64,000 nt of DNA from Ephydatia muelleri (lineage: Eukaryota; Porifera; Demospongiae; Spongillida; Spongillidae), in NCBI GenBank assembly GCA_013339895.1, contig JABACO010000002.1, forward strand, positions 7,224,924 through 7,288,923. The letters run 5' to 3'. Below are positions 59,001-64,000 of this stretch, in pieces. Made by a program: the position numbers and the translations under genes. The notes below the pieces were generated by a model that saw only the letters and a list, made by a program, of their open reading frames with translations, had not been told where the DNA came from and searched no databases. Numbering within the stretch: position 1 is the first letter of the stretch; every line of letters begins with the position of its first letter.

Positions 59001-61452
59001 TCTAGAATGAGCAACACATCCTTCCCCAGAGTACGGGCCATCCACTTGCTAACTGACTGCTGTATGTCTGGATCTGGATGATAGAACAGCTCTGATATGG
59101 TGTGTGCCTTCTGCACCCTCTCATCCCTCAAACGCAGCACAATAACCAGCTGGAAGTGTTGAAGGATTTCCTTCTTTCCCCAACGTTGTCCCAGCTGCCA
59201 GGCTAAGGTGGACTTGCCAACACCAGGAATCCCTTCCACAATGATGCAGCTAGCCAATGTACCATCCTCCAACCTGCCAATCTGGACATTGAATGGGTAA
59301 TACTACTCTTAATACACATGACTGCCAATGACTGACCTTTCTTATTGAAATTCGTTTTTTGCGTCTCATAATAAACTGTAGTTTCCCATTCATCATAGCT
59401 TTAGTACACTCATCCTCTTCCGTAAAATCTTCTACTTTCACCACTGTAGCCAGTTTGATGTACTCTTTAAATTGGACAGGTGGCCACTGGTCTTTTGTTC
59501 CTTGTACACGTTCATATAAATCTTCCAAATATTTCCTGTATTTCTCCACCTCCTGTGGTACTATATATGGAATGAACAATTATCAATGTCATGATGTGTA
59601 GAACTACACATAGAACAGCAAAACGACAATTAATAGGTCTTAAAAGCAACCAAGATGAATACCTGAAGTACATATATCCATCTTTTCTTGCATTAGAACT
59701 CTGATGTCTTTGAACTGACTATTACATCTATAAACATGGACATTCATCATAAAAAGTGAATAGTCTTATCCATGTTTATTTCAACCATTAAATCTTCTTG
59801 CACAATGTTTGCCAGTTCTATCAAATCAATATCTACTGTACAATAACTAATATTTCATAATCAACTCAATATCAATTGTACTATAGCGTTTTTGAACGTT
59901 GCAAGTTTTCCTTTCATAGACAAGGAGCTTTCTATCTCTAAATATCAATGCATTTTTGACAGACCTATAGAAGAACCAAAAAATAATTTGAACCCTTGAT
60001 TTGTGAGGCATTGATCACTAAACGCAATACATGAAAAGGAGATTCATAAATAGAGGTTACAGTCCCCACTACACAGCTTGCTGAAGGCAGTAAACTTTTC
60101 TATATTGTATGTTACGACCCTGGCTGGCCAAACTGTACATGCGTTTCCGTGAAAAAGGAAGGGGAGGGATAATGGACCTAAGATACACTGTATGTATACA
60201 AAGTGCATATGGGATTGTTTCCGTGAAGAGGGACCTAACGCATACATCATAACATTTTCTAGTACACGCAATAGAAATGCAATGCTCGCACTGAAATGTA
60301 TGGCTAATTAAAAATTCAGAGCCTTACAACTCTATGACAGATACTCCAATTCTCAGTACGTAAGTAGCAATGTGTACATGTAGATGACATTTCAGACTTT
60401 TAGAATATTAAAAAATAAATCAAATAATTCAGTTCCCTTTGTGTGGAAATGATCTCATATTAAAATGATCAAATTCTTAAATCATGCTATATACACAAAA
60501 ACTGTTATATGTACATGTACATGAAATACACACACAGTGAGATGAATATCGCACCTCTGTGAACATTATATCCTGTCACACATTACCTTTCATTATTCAG
60601 TTATTTAGTATGAAAAGGCATTTCTTGCACCCTTTCCATGCACTAAAGTATGCATGTATATCTCCAGGGGATTACCTTTAGAAGCACTAGATCATTCAAG
60701 AAACAATAGTGTTCCAGTTCGATCCATTCGAACCGAACATCGAACCGAACCGACTTAATTCGAACAGAACTTCGAACGGTTCGTACTTAAAAATTATCAA
60801 TGATAATTACTGGTTAAGTTAAATTTGTATGACCGTACGAAACAGTTACATGTAATTCGGCACTGATTCGCGCGTGATTGCACGAATCAGTGCCGAATTA
60901 ACTGTTTCTTTAAAAAAGAAAGTTAAGAAACAAAAGTAGATAGACCACTTTGAACTTTTGGGAATTACGCTGCAATTTATTTATCATGCATTATACATTG
61001 ACGAAGCATACGTCATACATGCATTCATGCAAATAAGTGTAATGTCCCGACTCCCGGGCGAGCGCTAGCTACTGTAAGTACAGTACTCTATCGTACGGTT
61101 CTTATGTATACCTGACTACGTGTACTTGTACATAAAATAAACTAAAACCACAAACCAATCATCATTATGAATTCGCGGCGCTGGTATACAAGGCAATGAA
61201 TTTTTAATGAGATGTTCGAAAGGTTCGAAAGATATTCGAACCGAACATCGAACCGAGTCGAACCTCGAACCGTTCGATACCGGTTCGGTCCGAACCGGAA
61301 CACTAAGAAACAATCTATTTTGGTCATATTCTCTTACCATTGATGTTAACCTACCATTTAACTCTCTGGCAGGTGTTTGCTGCATTGATTGCAGCTTTTT
61401 AGCTCCATTCTTTTCTAGTTGACGATCGGGGGAGAGGGCAATGTCCGAGTCC
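28077..61452 (-). CDS. NLR-2: NACHT-LRR immune receptor gene spanning about 33 kb
   Basis: Minus-strand gene assembled from exons at 61452-61338, 59714-59663, 59560-59337, 59281-58552, 58195-57917, 52651-52505, 52315-51731, 44589-44422, 42928-42761, 34051-33884, 33362-33195, 32571-32404 and 28435-28077. From the NACHT exon onward every junction except the stop is phase 1, so the frame is continuous. The product has linker, NACHT, CARD-like, winged-helix, helical and LRR regions. It should be a cytosolic pattern-recognition receptor with LRRs as sensor. The true 5' exon was not found. The large introns contain transposons, fold-back elements and satellites, so transcript evidence is needed for exon linkage. 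Confidence 0.75.
28570..28915 (-). mobile_element. Probable 3' LTR of Ty3/gypsy copy G2
   Basis: On the minus strand this 346-bp segment begins TGTTGTGGTGAACAGC and ends GGTAAAAAACA, so it has TG...CA ends. It contains AATAAA-like sequence at about 28613-28622 and follows directly the end of the G2 coding remnant. No matching 5' LTR was found, so the element is 5'-truncated. Confidence 0.5.
28925..30610 (-). pseudogene. Ty3/gypsy remnant G2 (integrase region and C-terminal tail)
   Basis: Minus strand from high to low: AVMRTKTFADVDTVCTIKTV near 30400, then the integrase zinc-binding part with LGHFGIQRMKQLARTAVYLP near 30080. The core has WSGVHVDHAINFLGCNW (first Asp) near 29880, SDNATTF near 29710 and HPATNGAAERLVQTFKQAL (Glu) near 29600. 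A tail with WVPAVVTKRFGTCSVNV and RRSSRRP closes it. Several frame changes break the ORF. The layout resembles K02A2.6-type gypsy integrases. It lies in the last intron of NLR-2 in the same orientation as the host gene. Confidence 0.75.
30603..31020. repeat. Repeat shared with 37340-37670
   Basis: Segments such as GTGTGGTATGCAACCTGC and GTCAATAAGCAGAGAAAGTA occur in order in both places, as do the weaker AATAATTAATGAAATGC-type parts. It is probably the 5' non-coding part of the retroelement family to which G2 and G3 belong. The copy here has an extra CATGTA at 30986-30993. Confidence 0.6.
30750..30857. repeat. Hairpin-forming inverted repeat
   Basis: The core arms AGAAATCAATAATAGGGCACT (30775-30795, 21 bases) and its complement (30812-30832) are perfect. 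Weaker pairing extends the arms to about 46 bases. The loop is 16 bases. Confidence 0.85.
31466..31512. repeat. Short hairpin
   Basis: TATTTCACATTGCC and GGCAATGTGAAATA face each other around AACG, with flanking GAGTA and CACTC pairing. It is a compact stem-loop in the NLR-2 intron. Confidence 0.8.
32404..32571 (-). CDS. NLR-2 LRR exon 5 (two repeats)
   Basis: A 168-bp cassette with variable cores LKELDLDECGLEPEG and LETLDLSHNSIDN. Its donor CTTG|GTAAGA joins in frame to the terminal exon at 28435 across a 4-kb intron that holds a Ty3/gypsy remnant. Confidence 0.8.
33195..33362 (-). CDS. NLR-2 LRR exon 4 (two repeats)
   Basis: A 168-bp cassette with variable cores LKELYLKGCGLEPEG and LETLYLSKNFIDN. 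Splice sites and phase are the same as in neighbouring cassettes, and the flanking intron is nearly the same as around exon 3, implying recent tandem duplication. Confidence 0.8.
33884..34051 (-). CDS. NLR-2 LRR exon 3 (two repeats)
   Basis: A 168-bp cassette with variable cores LKELHLWECGLQPEG and LETLYLSRNIIDN. It belongs to a tight tandem set with exons 4 and 5, spaced about 0.7-0.8 kb apart and separated by a repeated intron with a CCACTCCACACATG-type minisatellite. Confidence 0.8.
35035..37330 (-). pseudogene. Ty3/gypsy remnant G3 with rearranged module order
   Basis: Minus strand from high to low: gag-like sequence with DSKDIEAYLVMFERIM near 37000 and RYGLNEEAYRNGARKVRETH near 36800, then a protease-side stretch near 36270. 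Next are the integrase zinc-binding part (VLQWFYWPSVYRDVAEW, then CKCCAICQKS) near 35770 and PFGRIVMDIVGALP at the start of the integrase core near 35670. After that comes reverse-transcriptase thumb sequence (GHMVGNGTVRPE), then RNase H with PFVLQTDATDRGVGLSSQ near 35320. Integrase therefore precedes RNase H, the reverse of the normal order. Many frame changes occur. It is inactive. Confidence 0.7.
37930..38198. repeat. Cluster of CTTATAAG-type short palindromes
   Basis: The motif family TTCTTATAAG, CTTGTAAG, CTTGCAAG and AAGATCCT recurs more than a dozen times in 270 bases, directly left of fold-back element FB-B. No coding sequence is visible. Confidence 0.6.
38880..38924. repeat. (AC)n microsatellite
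   Basis: A pure dinucleotide tract within FB-B. Confidence 0.95.
39770..39967. repeat. (GT)n-rich microsatellite region
   Basis: Interrupted GT tracts with GTATATGGGGTGTGTATGG blocks repeated within FB-B. Apparent Cys/Val-rich ORFs here are repeat artefacts. Confidence 0.9.
42761..42928 (-). CDS. NLR-2 LRR exon 2 (two repeats)
   Basis: A 168-bp cassette with the same splice sites and phase as the other LRR exons. Variable cores are LKGLYLSGCGLEPEG and LETLDLSGNIIDS. The flanking intron sequence, including the TCAATAAACATACA stretch about 500 bases to the left, is also shared with exons 1 and 5. Confidence 0.8.
44422..44589 (-). CDS. NLR-2 LRR exon 1 (two repeats)
   Basis: A 168-bp phase 1-1 exon with acceptor CTTCACACAG and donor CTTG|GTAAGG. 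It encodes two ribonuclease-inhibitor-type LRRs with variable cores LKELDLWGCGLQPEG and LEKLSLSRNIIDN, ending RASCLG. It is one of five near-identical exon cassettes. Confidence 0.8.
44760..46315. other. Intron sequence without recognised genes
   Basis: NLR-2 intron between exon G and LRR exon 1. The part at 44700-45000 resembles 43080-43340 (shared GGGGAGGGGTCCAGATG and TTATTTATAAGGGAACTG), extending the cassette duplication. Short ORFs near 45451-45780 and 45962-46311 have no recognisable domain. Confidence 0.5.
46321..46356. repeat. 36-bp perfect palindrome, copy 1
   Basis: ATCCTTATTTAAGGAT, then GGCC, then ATCCTTAAATAAGGAT. The whole 36 bases is its own reverse complement. It lies 145 bases before the piggyBac-like gene PB-2. 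Confidence 0.95.
47041..47846. repeat. 806-bp near-perfect palindrome in intron 1 of PB-2
   Basis: Arms of about 393 bases (47041-47433 and about 47452-47846) are nearly identical inverted copies around an 18-base centre that itself contains CGAGGACGTCCTCG. The outer ends read ATAATTGGAACGTTC and its complement. The arms include AACGCTATCGGGTTCC, GATACCCCGTAGGGTTC and AATTTTTGCTTTATCCG. It is flanked by (TAA)n on the left and (CA)n at 47886-47940 on the right. An RNA copy would form a hairpin close to 400 bp long. Confidence 0.95.
47886..47995. repeat. (CA)n microsatellite in PB-2 intron 1
   Basis: A CA tract with CACATACACACA interruptions, ending in ATGCATGCATGCATCTGCAG, the acceptor of PB-2 exon 2. 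Confidence 0.95.
49851..50539. other. Right flank of PB-2 without recognised genes
   Basis: AT-rich sequence with no coding motif. It may include the right end of the PB-2 transposon, but I could not identify matching terminal inverted repeats. Confidence 0.4.
50540..50578. repeat. Palindrome of the same type, copy 2
   Basis: ATCCTTAATTAAGGAT and ATCCTTAAATAAGGAT separated by seven bases, to the right of PB-2. Confidence 0.9.
50729..50766. repeat. Palindrome of the same type, copy 3
   Basis: ATCCTTATTTAAGGAT and ATCCTTAAATAAGGAT separated by six bases, about 150 bases after copy 2. Confidence 0.9.
50770..51640. other. NLR-2 intron without recognised features
   Basis: AT-rich sequence with no coding motif and no obvious repeat structure. 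Confidence 0.5.
51731..52315 (-). CDS. NLR-2 exon G: NACHT-associated helical region and first LRR
   Basis: A 585-bp exon with acceptor ATACATCAG and strong donor TTAG|GTAAGT, phase 1-1. It starts GLLQKVPQLYSTSSP and contains YNFIHKTLQEYLTAWYVSS, the signature helix that follows the winged helix in NLRs. It ends with LRR-like strands (LWSVNLSFCHLTDECMRML, then ITSLNLSGNKV) leading to SLLG at the donor. The same LG junction is used by the LRR exons downstream. Confidence 0.8.
52505..52651 (-). CDS. NLR-2 exon F: post-NACHT winged-helix segment
   Basis: A 147-bp exon with acceptor CACTCACAG and donor TTAG|GTATGC, phase 1-1. It encodes TTLDQLQSVAKLAYQGTL followed by QLIFHDVQDNIESL. The pattern L..L..LAYQG..EDQLIF matches the winged-helix region after NACHT in NLRs. 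I preferred the GTATGC donor over a nearby GTAAGT because it joins in frame to GLLQKV in the next exon, restoring the familiar LGLLQ motif. It lies just outside the duplicated block. Confidence 0.7.
53650..53775. repeat. (GA)n microsatellite, copy 2
   Basis: An interrupted GA tract homologous to 1130-1230. Confidence 0.95.
54674..55008 (+). mobile_element. Solo LTR, 335 bp, with 5-bp target duplication
   Basis: Starts TGTAAGGGTCTGGGG and ends AACCTTCACA, flanked by CAAGG at 54669-54673 and 55009-55013. Copy 1 of the duplication has a single CAAGG at the matching site near 2040, so this is a true insertion followed by LTR-LTR recombination. GTAAGGGT and ACCCTTAC form a small terminal hairpin. 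It contains a TATTTAAG TATA-like site near 54878. The family is unknown; it does not match the G2 LTR. Confidence 0.85.
56190..56706. repeat. 24-bp minisatellite, copy 2
   Basis: About 22 tandem copies of the same 24-bp unit as 3504-3848, almost without variants. It shows array-length change since the segmental duplication. Confidence 0.95.
57917..58195 (-). CDS. NLR-2 exon E: CARD-like death-fold exon, phase 1-1
   Basis: A 279-bp counterpart of 5245-5529, two codons shorter at its start (VGHDLLKKHYSDLVG). The acceptor is TTGTACAG and the donor TTTGA|GTAAGT. Helical segments include AVEAQVTTDPSLFQVFMEVL and EEPSLSTIVERM. Exon D can splice in frame either to this exon or directly to the winged-helix exon at 52651, so both isoforms are possible on phase grounds. 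Confidence 0.65.
58552..59281 (-). CDS. NLR-2 exon D: NACHT ATPase domain
   Basis: A 730-bp exon with Walker A GIPGVGKST and Walker B LLILDGYDEL, then LTILVTSRPSA and the TLTEVYTALTNTLLQRH helix. Splice sites are as in copy 1. It is four codons shorter near the C-terminal end. Differences from copy 1 are concentrated between the P-loop and Walker B (HPDPDIQQSVSKW against HPKKVIRESVVEW). The role is an ATP-controlled oligomerisation switch. Confidence 0.9.
59337..59560 (-). CDS. NLR-2 exon C (pre-NACHT linker)
   Basis: A 224-bp counterpart of 6697-6920. It keeps the WPPV motif and YIKLATVVKVEDF, and ends in IRK before donor AAAG|GTCAGT. The last ten or so codons differ strongly from copy 1 (KLQFIMRRKKRISIRK against NLEIIKRMKQPIEMEK), a local burst of change just before NACHT. 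Confidence 0.75.
59663..59714 (-). CDS. NLR-2 exon B (52-bp linker exon)
   Basis: Counterpart of 7023-7074 with the same length, acceptor and donor. It differs by a few bases and encodes the same FKDIRVLMQEKMD-type helix. Confidence 0.6.
60707..61305. mobile_element. hAT-type non-autonomous element, 599 bp
   Basis: Starts TAGTGTTCCAGTTCG and ends CGAACCGGAACACTA. It is flanked by the 8-bp duplication AGAAACAA (60699-60706 and 61306-61313), the hallmark of hAT transposition. The ends are rich in TTCGAACCGAAC blocks, and the middle has an inner inverted repeat (ATTCGGCACTGATTCG against its complement, about 60855-60900). The site is empty in copy 1 (near 8090). There is no transposase ORF. Confidence 0.9.
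61338..61452 (-). CDS. NLR-2 exon A (charged linker)
   Basis: A 115-bp counterpart of 8104-8218 with the same acceptor and donor. It encodes a segment beginning DSDIALSPDRQLEKNG and ending LNGRLTSM. A hAT-type MITE lies immediately downstream in the intron (61305 and below), only about 32 bases from the donor, but leaves the splice site intact. Confidence 0.6.
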
Positions 61453-61607
61453 CTATAGAACAAAACACTATCTCTGAGATTGGCCTGTTGAATCTTACAT
61501 GTACATGTAAGAGAATGACAGTATTCAAGCACATTTGTGAGATAACCAAAGGATGGAAACAATACGTGAGTGAAGAGAATAAATGAGACATGCTAAAATT
61601 AAACATA

Positions 61608-63970
61608 CATTGCAGGTGTGTCATTTTATTTTTACCCACCCTGCTTCAAAAACCCCTATTGCTACTTGTATACAACATTCCTATATCATGTCAACATTAG
61701 AGAATGTATGCACTTGGCGGGGAGTTAATTTTTGTTGGCAAAGTACTTAGTAATATGCTTGGTTCATACAGTTTCGTTTTTGAATGTCTTAGAAATATAT
61801 TCACCTTCTTGACAGATAACATATACTGTAAGACCGTAATGGTTATGTCACTGCACAATATGACTGTACCTTATCCAGTATAGTACCATGCTTTTATCTT
61901 TGCTACGGCTATGAAGAGATTTTTGTTGATGCAAGAAGTTTATAACTTCATTTGGAAATGAGTAGGACAAGTCTACAGCTCTATTGTAACATCCAAAAAC
62001 AAATGCAATAATACATGTACATGTCACACAACTATAATATCATCTGTAGGATACATGTCAGTATTGTGCTTATTACAAAGAATCACGTTGAATACCATGT
62101 CATACATGCTATTCAGTGACATGGATGTAAACCAGCCATGAAGATGCTGAAGTCAAACCCAGGTGGGGCACTGTGGTGTACGCACATCTTGTGTGTCCAT
62201 AATTACCATGCACATACGAAACCATACTTATTATGAAGTGGAAAAAGGCAGATGGAGATGGAGTGTACTGGCATTTGAAACATGTTGTACTACACTCATG
62301 TGGGACTACACACTCCAGTTCTGGGAACAAATAGCATTAGTGAAGTCATCTGAACAATGCACTCTTCAGATAAAACATAATTACTACAGTAGTAAAGTAA
62401 CCAAACATGTCGTGTACTTATAAACCCACAAGTGCGACAAACATACATGCATCATGAAGTTGCGATCCACACATTTCTTACTTTGTCATGTAGAATTCGT
62501 AACGGTTGTGTGTATATGCATGAATTCATATATGAGCTAGCATGGCATCTCAAGAGTTAACAAAGCATAAACACATATGTTTAAGTCCATACAATTGCAA
62601 TTCCTATTAAAATTTCAAAGCTGTCTCCAGACAGTGCTTGGAGTATAGAGTGATTTCACAAGGCATCAGTAGGCAAAGTAATTGTGGGAAAGTGTGAAAT
62701 TCAACTTAGAGATGGTCAGAGATGGTCAGTTAATATTGCTTAGCGTCAAATGCACAAATCTGGAGAACAGATGGGGTGGGATTTTGTGGGATATTACTCT
62801 TACAAACCAGGCGACATGCATGCAGCGGTTTAGGCATTCTGTTCAGCAGTGTAGCAAAAGGCACCTTCAACAGTTTAAGGGTTTTAATTCTTTGAACGCC
62901 AAGTGCATATAAACATGCATGCTCATAAAATGAGAATTTTCTGCCTCACCATTCATGCAGTGCTATGTGTTATGTTGTGTTGATCAAAATCACTTTGAAT
63001 ATGCATGCAAGTGCAATACTGAACCCCATAGTCATTCAAATGTTTGAACATATGTGGTCCCGGTGTAAGAACATTTTCAGTGTCCATTATAAATCGCTGG
63101 CCTTTTGCTACAACAACCCATAATGTGAACTTGCAAAAGGGGGAGTGAACAGGCATGATATAGTACACTCATCTGGGCTATGCATTCTTGTTCTTAGAGT
63201 ATAATTGAAGTGATGCATTAGTGACATGAAGTGGAATCATCTGAATAATGGGGTGAAACGTAATTACTTTGTACATAGACTTATAAGGTTACAAGCATAT
63301 GCAAGGTGACTAATCAACACATTTTTGCACGCAATATCTAAATCATGCATGAAAGGTGTAATGGTTGTGAGTGCATGCATGCATATATGCACTTGGCGTT
63401 CAAAGAATTAAAGCATCCATTATTTGTCAACATGACACTTGTAACTCATCAAAGACAACACAATGGCTTCTCAATGGTGTGTGTCTTGAGCAAACACATA
63501 GTGAGCCCACTTTCATTTTGTGGAAGATTACATTAAGATTTCATTAAAGTTATTCTACAAAAACAGCCTCAGAATACACAAGTGAAAGCACCACCATAAT
63601 ACCAATTAACCATATACATACGTGGAGAGAGTAAATGTAATGAAAATGCTCATAAGAAGAAATAAGCATAGAAAGGTTGGTTCACATCTGAGGCACTTAG
63701 TGTATTATGCAGACAATGAATGACAGGTGCTGTACTGGAGATCCCCCTTACCTATCCGTTAACATCTTAGGCCAGTTAACAGTATGGAAGACTAATAAGC
63801 ATCCTATCAACACCTAGTATGAGTAGACATGACCCTTTCACTTACCTAATTTGAGTGTCACTTTCACAAAATATTGTGAAAGTAACACTAGAATTAGCTT
63901 CAAATTAGGTGAGTGAACGGTCATGGTTACGCATCTTACATGTAGGTGTTGATAGGATGCTTATTAGCAA
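61608..63970. repeat. Region of diverged direct and inverted repeats; no gene seen
   Basis: TAATTCTTTGAACGCCAAGT at 62885 and its complement near 63390 are arms of an imperfect inverted repeat. Direct-repeat similarity links about 62290-62460 with about 63165-63330 (shared TACACTCATSTGGGCTA-type and CATAATTACT parts). NLR-2 exons upstream of exon A may lie here or beyond, but I could not identify one with the needed phase-2 donor. Confidence 0.35.
63791..63968. mobile_element. Fold-back MITE of about 178 bp
   Basis: Arms CTAATAAGCATCCTATCAAC at 63791 and its complement ending 63968 continue through CATGACC, TTCAC and CCTAATTTGA towards a centre at CACAAAATATTGTG. The whole segment is an imperfect palindrome. 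Confidence 0.75.
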
Positions 63971-63973
63971 TTT

Positions 63974-64000
63974 CAGGGGCGGATCTAGGATTTCAGAGCG
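63974..64000. mobile_element. Start of a DNA transposon or MITE cut by the window edge
   Basis: AGGGGCGGATCTAGGATTTC matches the terminus seen in reverse at 10922-10963. The rest lies beyond the window. Confidence 0.4.

Larger units (their letters stand above)
52722..61607. repeat. Segmental duplication, copy 2 (NLR-2 5' half plus fold-back element)
   Basis: Second copy of the block at 1-8384. It is longer because it carries a 335-bp solo LTR (54674-55008) and a 599-bp hAT-type MITE (60707-61305), each with target-site duplications and absent from copy 1. The 24-bp minisatellite is also longer here. Exons keep the same splice sites and phases in both copies, so both were probably functional after duplication. 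Confidence 0.9.

Noticed and set aside
61116..61562. 148-codon minus-strand ORF read as one protein
   Set aside because: Only 61338-61452 within it is a supported NLR exon, with matching splice sites in copy 1. The rest is hAT MITE and intron.

Overview
The window is AT-rich, intron-bearing eukaryotic DNA. The introns are small, with GTAAG-type donors. There are many microsatellites, fold-back repeats and broken transposons. The only clear host genes are NACHT-LRR (NLR) innate immune receptors. A large NLR family, short introns inside piggyBac genes and dense inverted repeats suggest an early-branching animal, most likely a demosponge. That assignment is an inference; a cnidarian or another invertebrate is not excluded.

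The backbone is a pair of head-to-tail NLR genes on the minus strand. NLR-1 shows only its 5' half (exons at 8218-5245) and its 3' part runs off the left edge. NLR-2 runs from at least 61452 down to a stop codon at 28077. Its order is linker exons, NACHT (59281-58552), a CARD-like exon (58195-57917), winged-helix and helical exons (52651-51731), five 168-bp LRR exons (44589-32404) and a terminal LRR exon (28435-28077). Every junction I checked keeps the reading frame. Bases 1-8384 and 52722-61607 are two copies of one segmental duplication. They differ by clean insertions: a fold-back MITE in copy 1, and a solo LTR and a hAT-type MITE in copy 2.

The introns of NLR-2 hold most of the mobile DNA. 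From right to left these are a 5-kb fold-back element (57.8-52.8 kb), a nearly readable piggyBac-like transposase gene whose first intron carries an 806-bp palindrome (46.5-49.9 kb), a 3.4-kb fold-back element (38.2-41.6 kb), a scrambled Ty3/gypsy copy (35.0-37.3 kb), and a second Ty3/gypsy remnant with a 3' LTR (28.6-30.6 kb). Between the two NLR genes (8.4-27.9 kb) lies a transposon graveyard. It contains a 24-bp minisatellite, a broken piggyBac, RecQ-helicase and DUF6589-like pseudogenes, a deleted Ty3/gypsy copy, a fold-back MITE, and a short TATA/CCAAT promoter in front of a proline/alanine repeat ORF.

The most unusual signal is at very small scale. When paralogous stretches inside the window are compared, TA dinucleotides in one copy repeatedly appear as TACATGTA in the other, a gain of exactly six bases. 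One such event is doubled inside an integrase coding sequence. This looks like CATG flanked by a duplicated TA, as expected for a Tc1/mariner-type excision footprint or an equivalent micro-insertion process. It would explain why the TACATGTA palindrome is so common here.

A second signal is functional. The five duplicated LRR exons are almost identical except at the LxLxx surface positions, the pattern expected for diversifying immune recognition.
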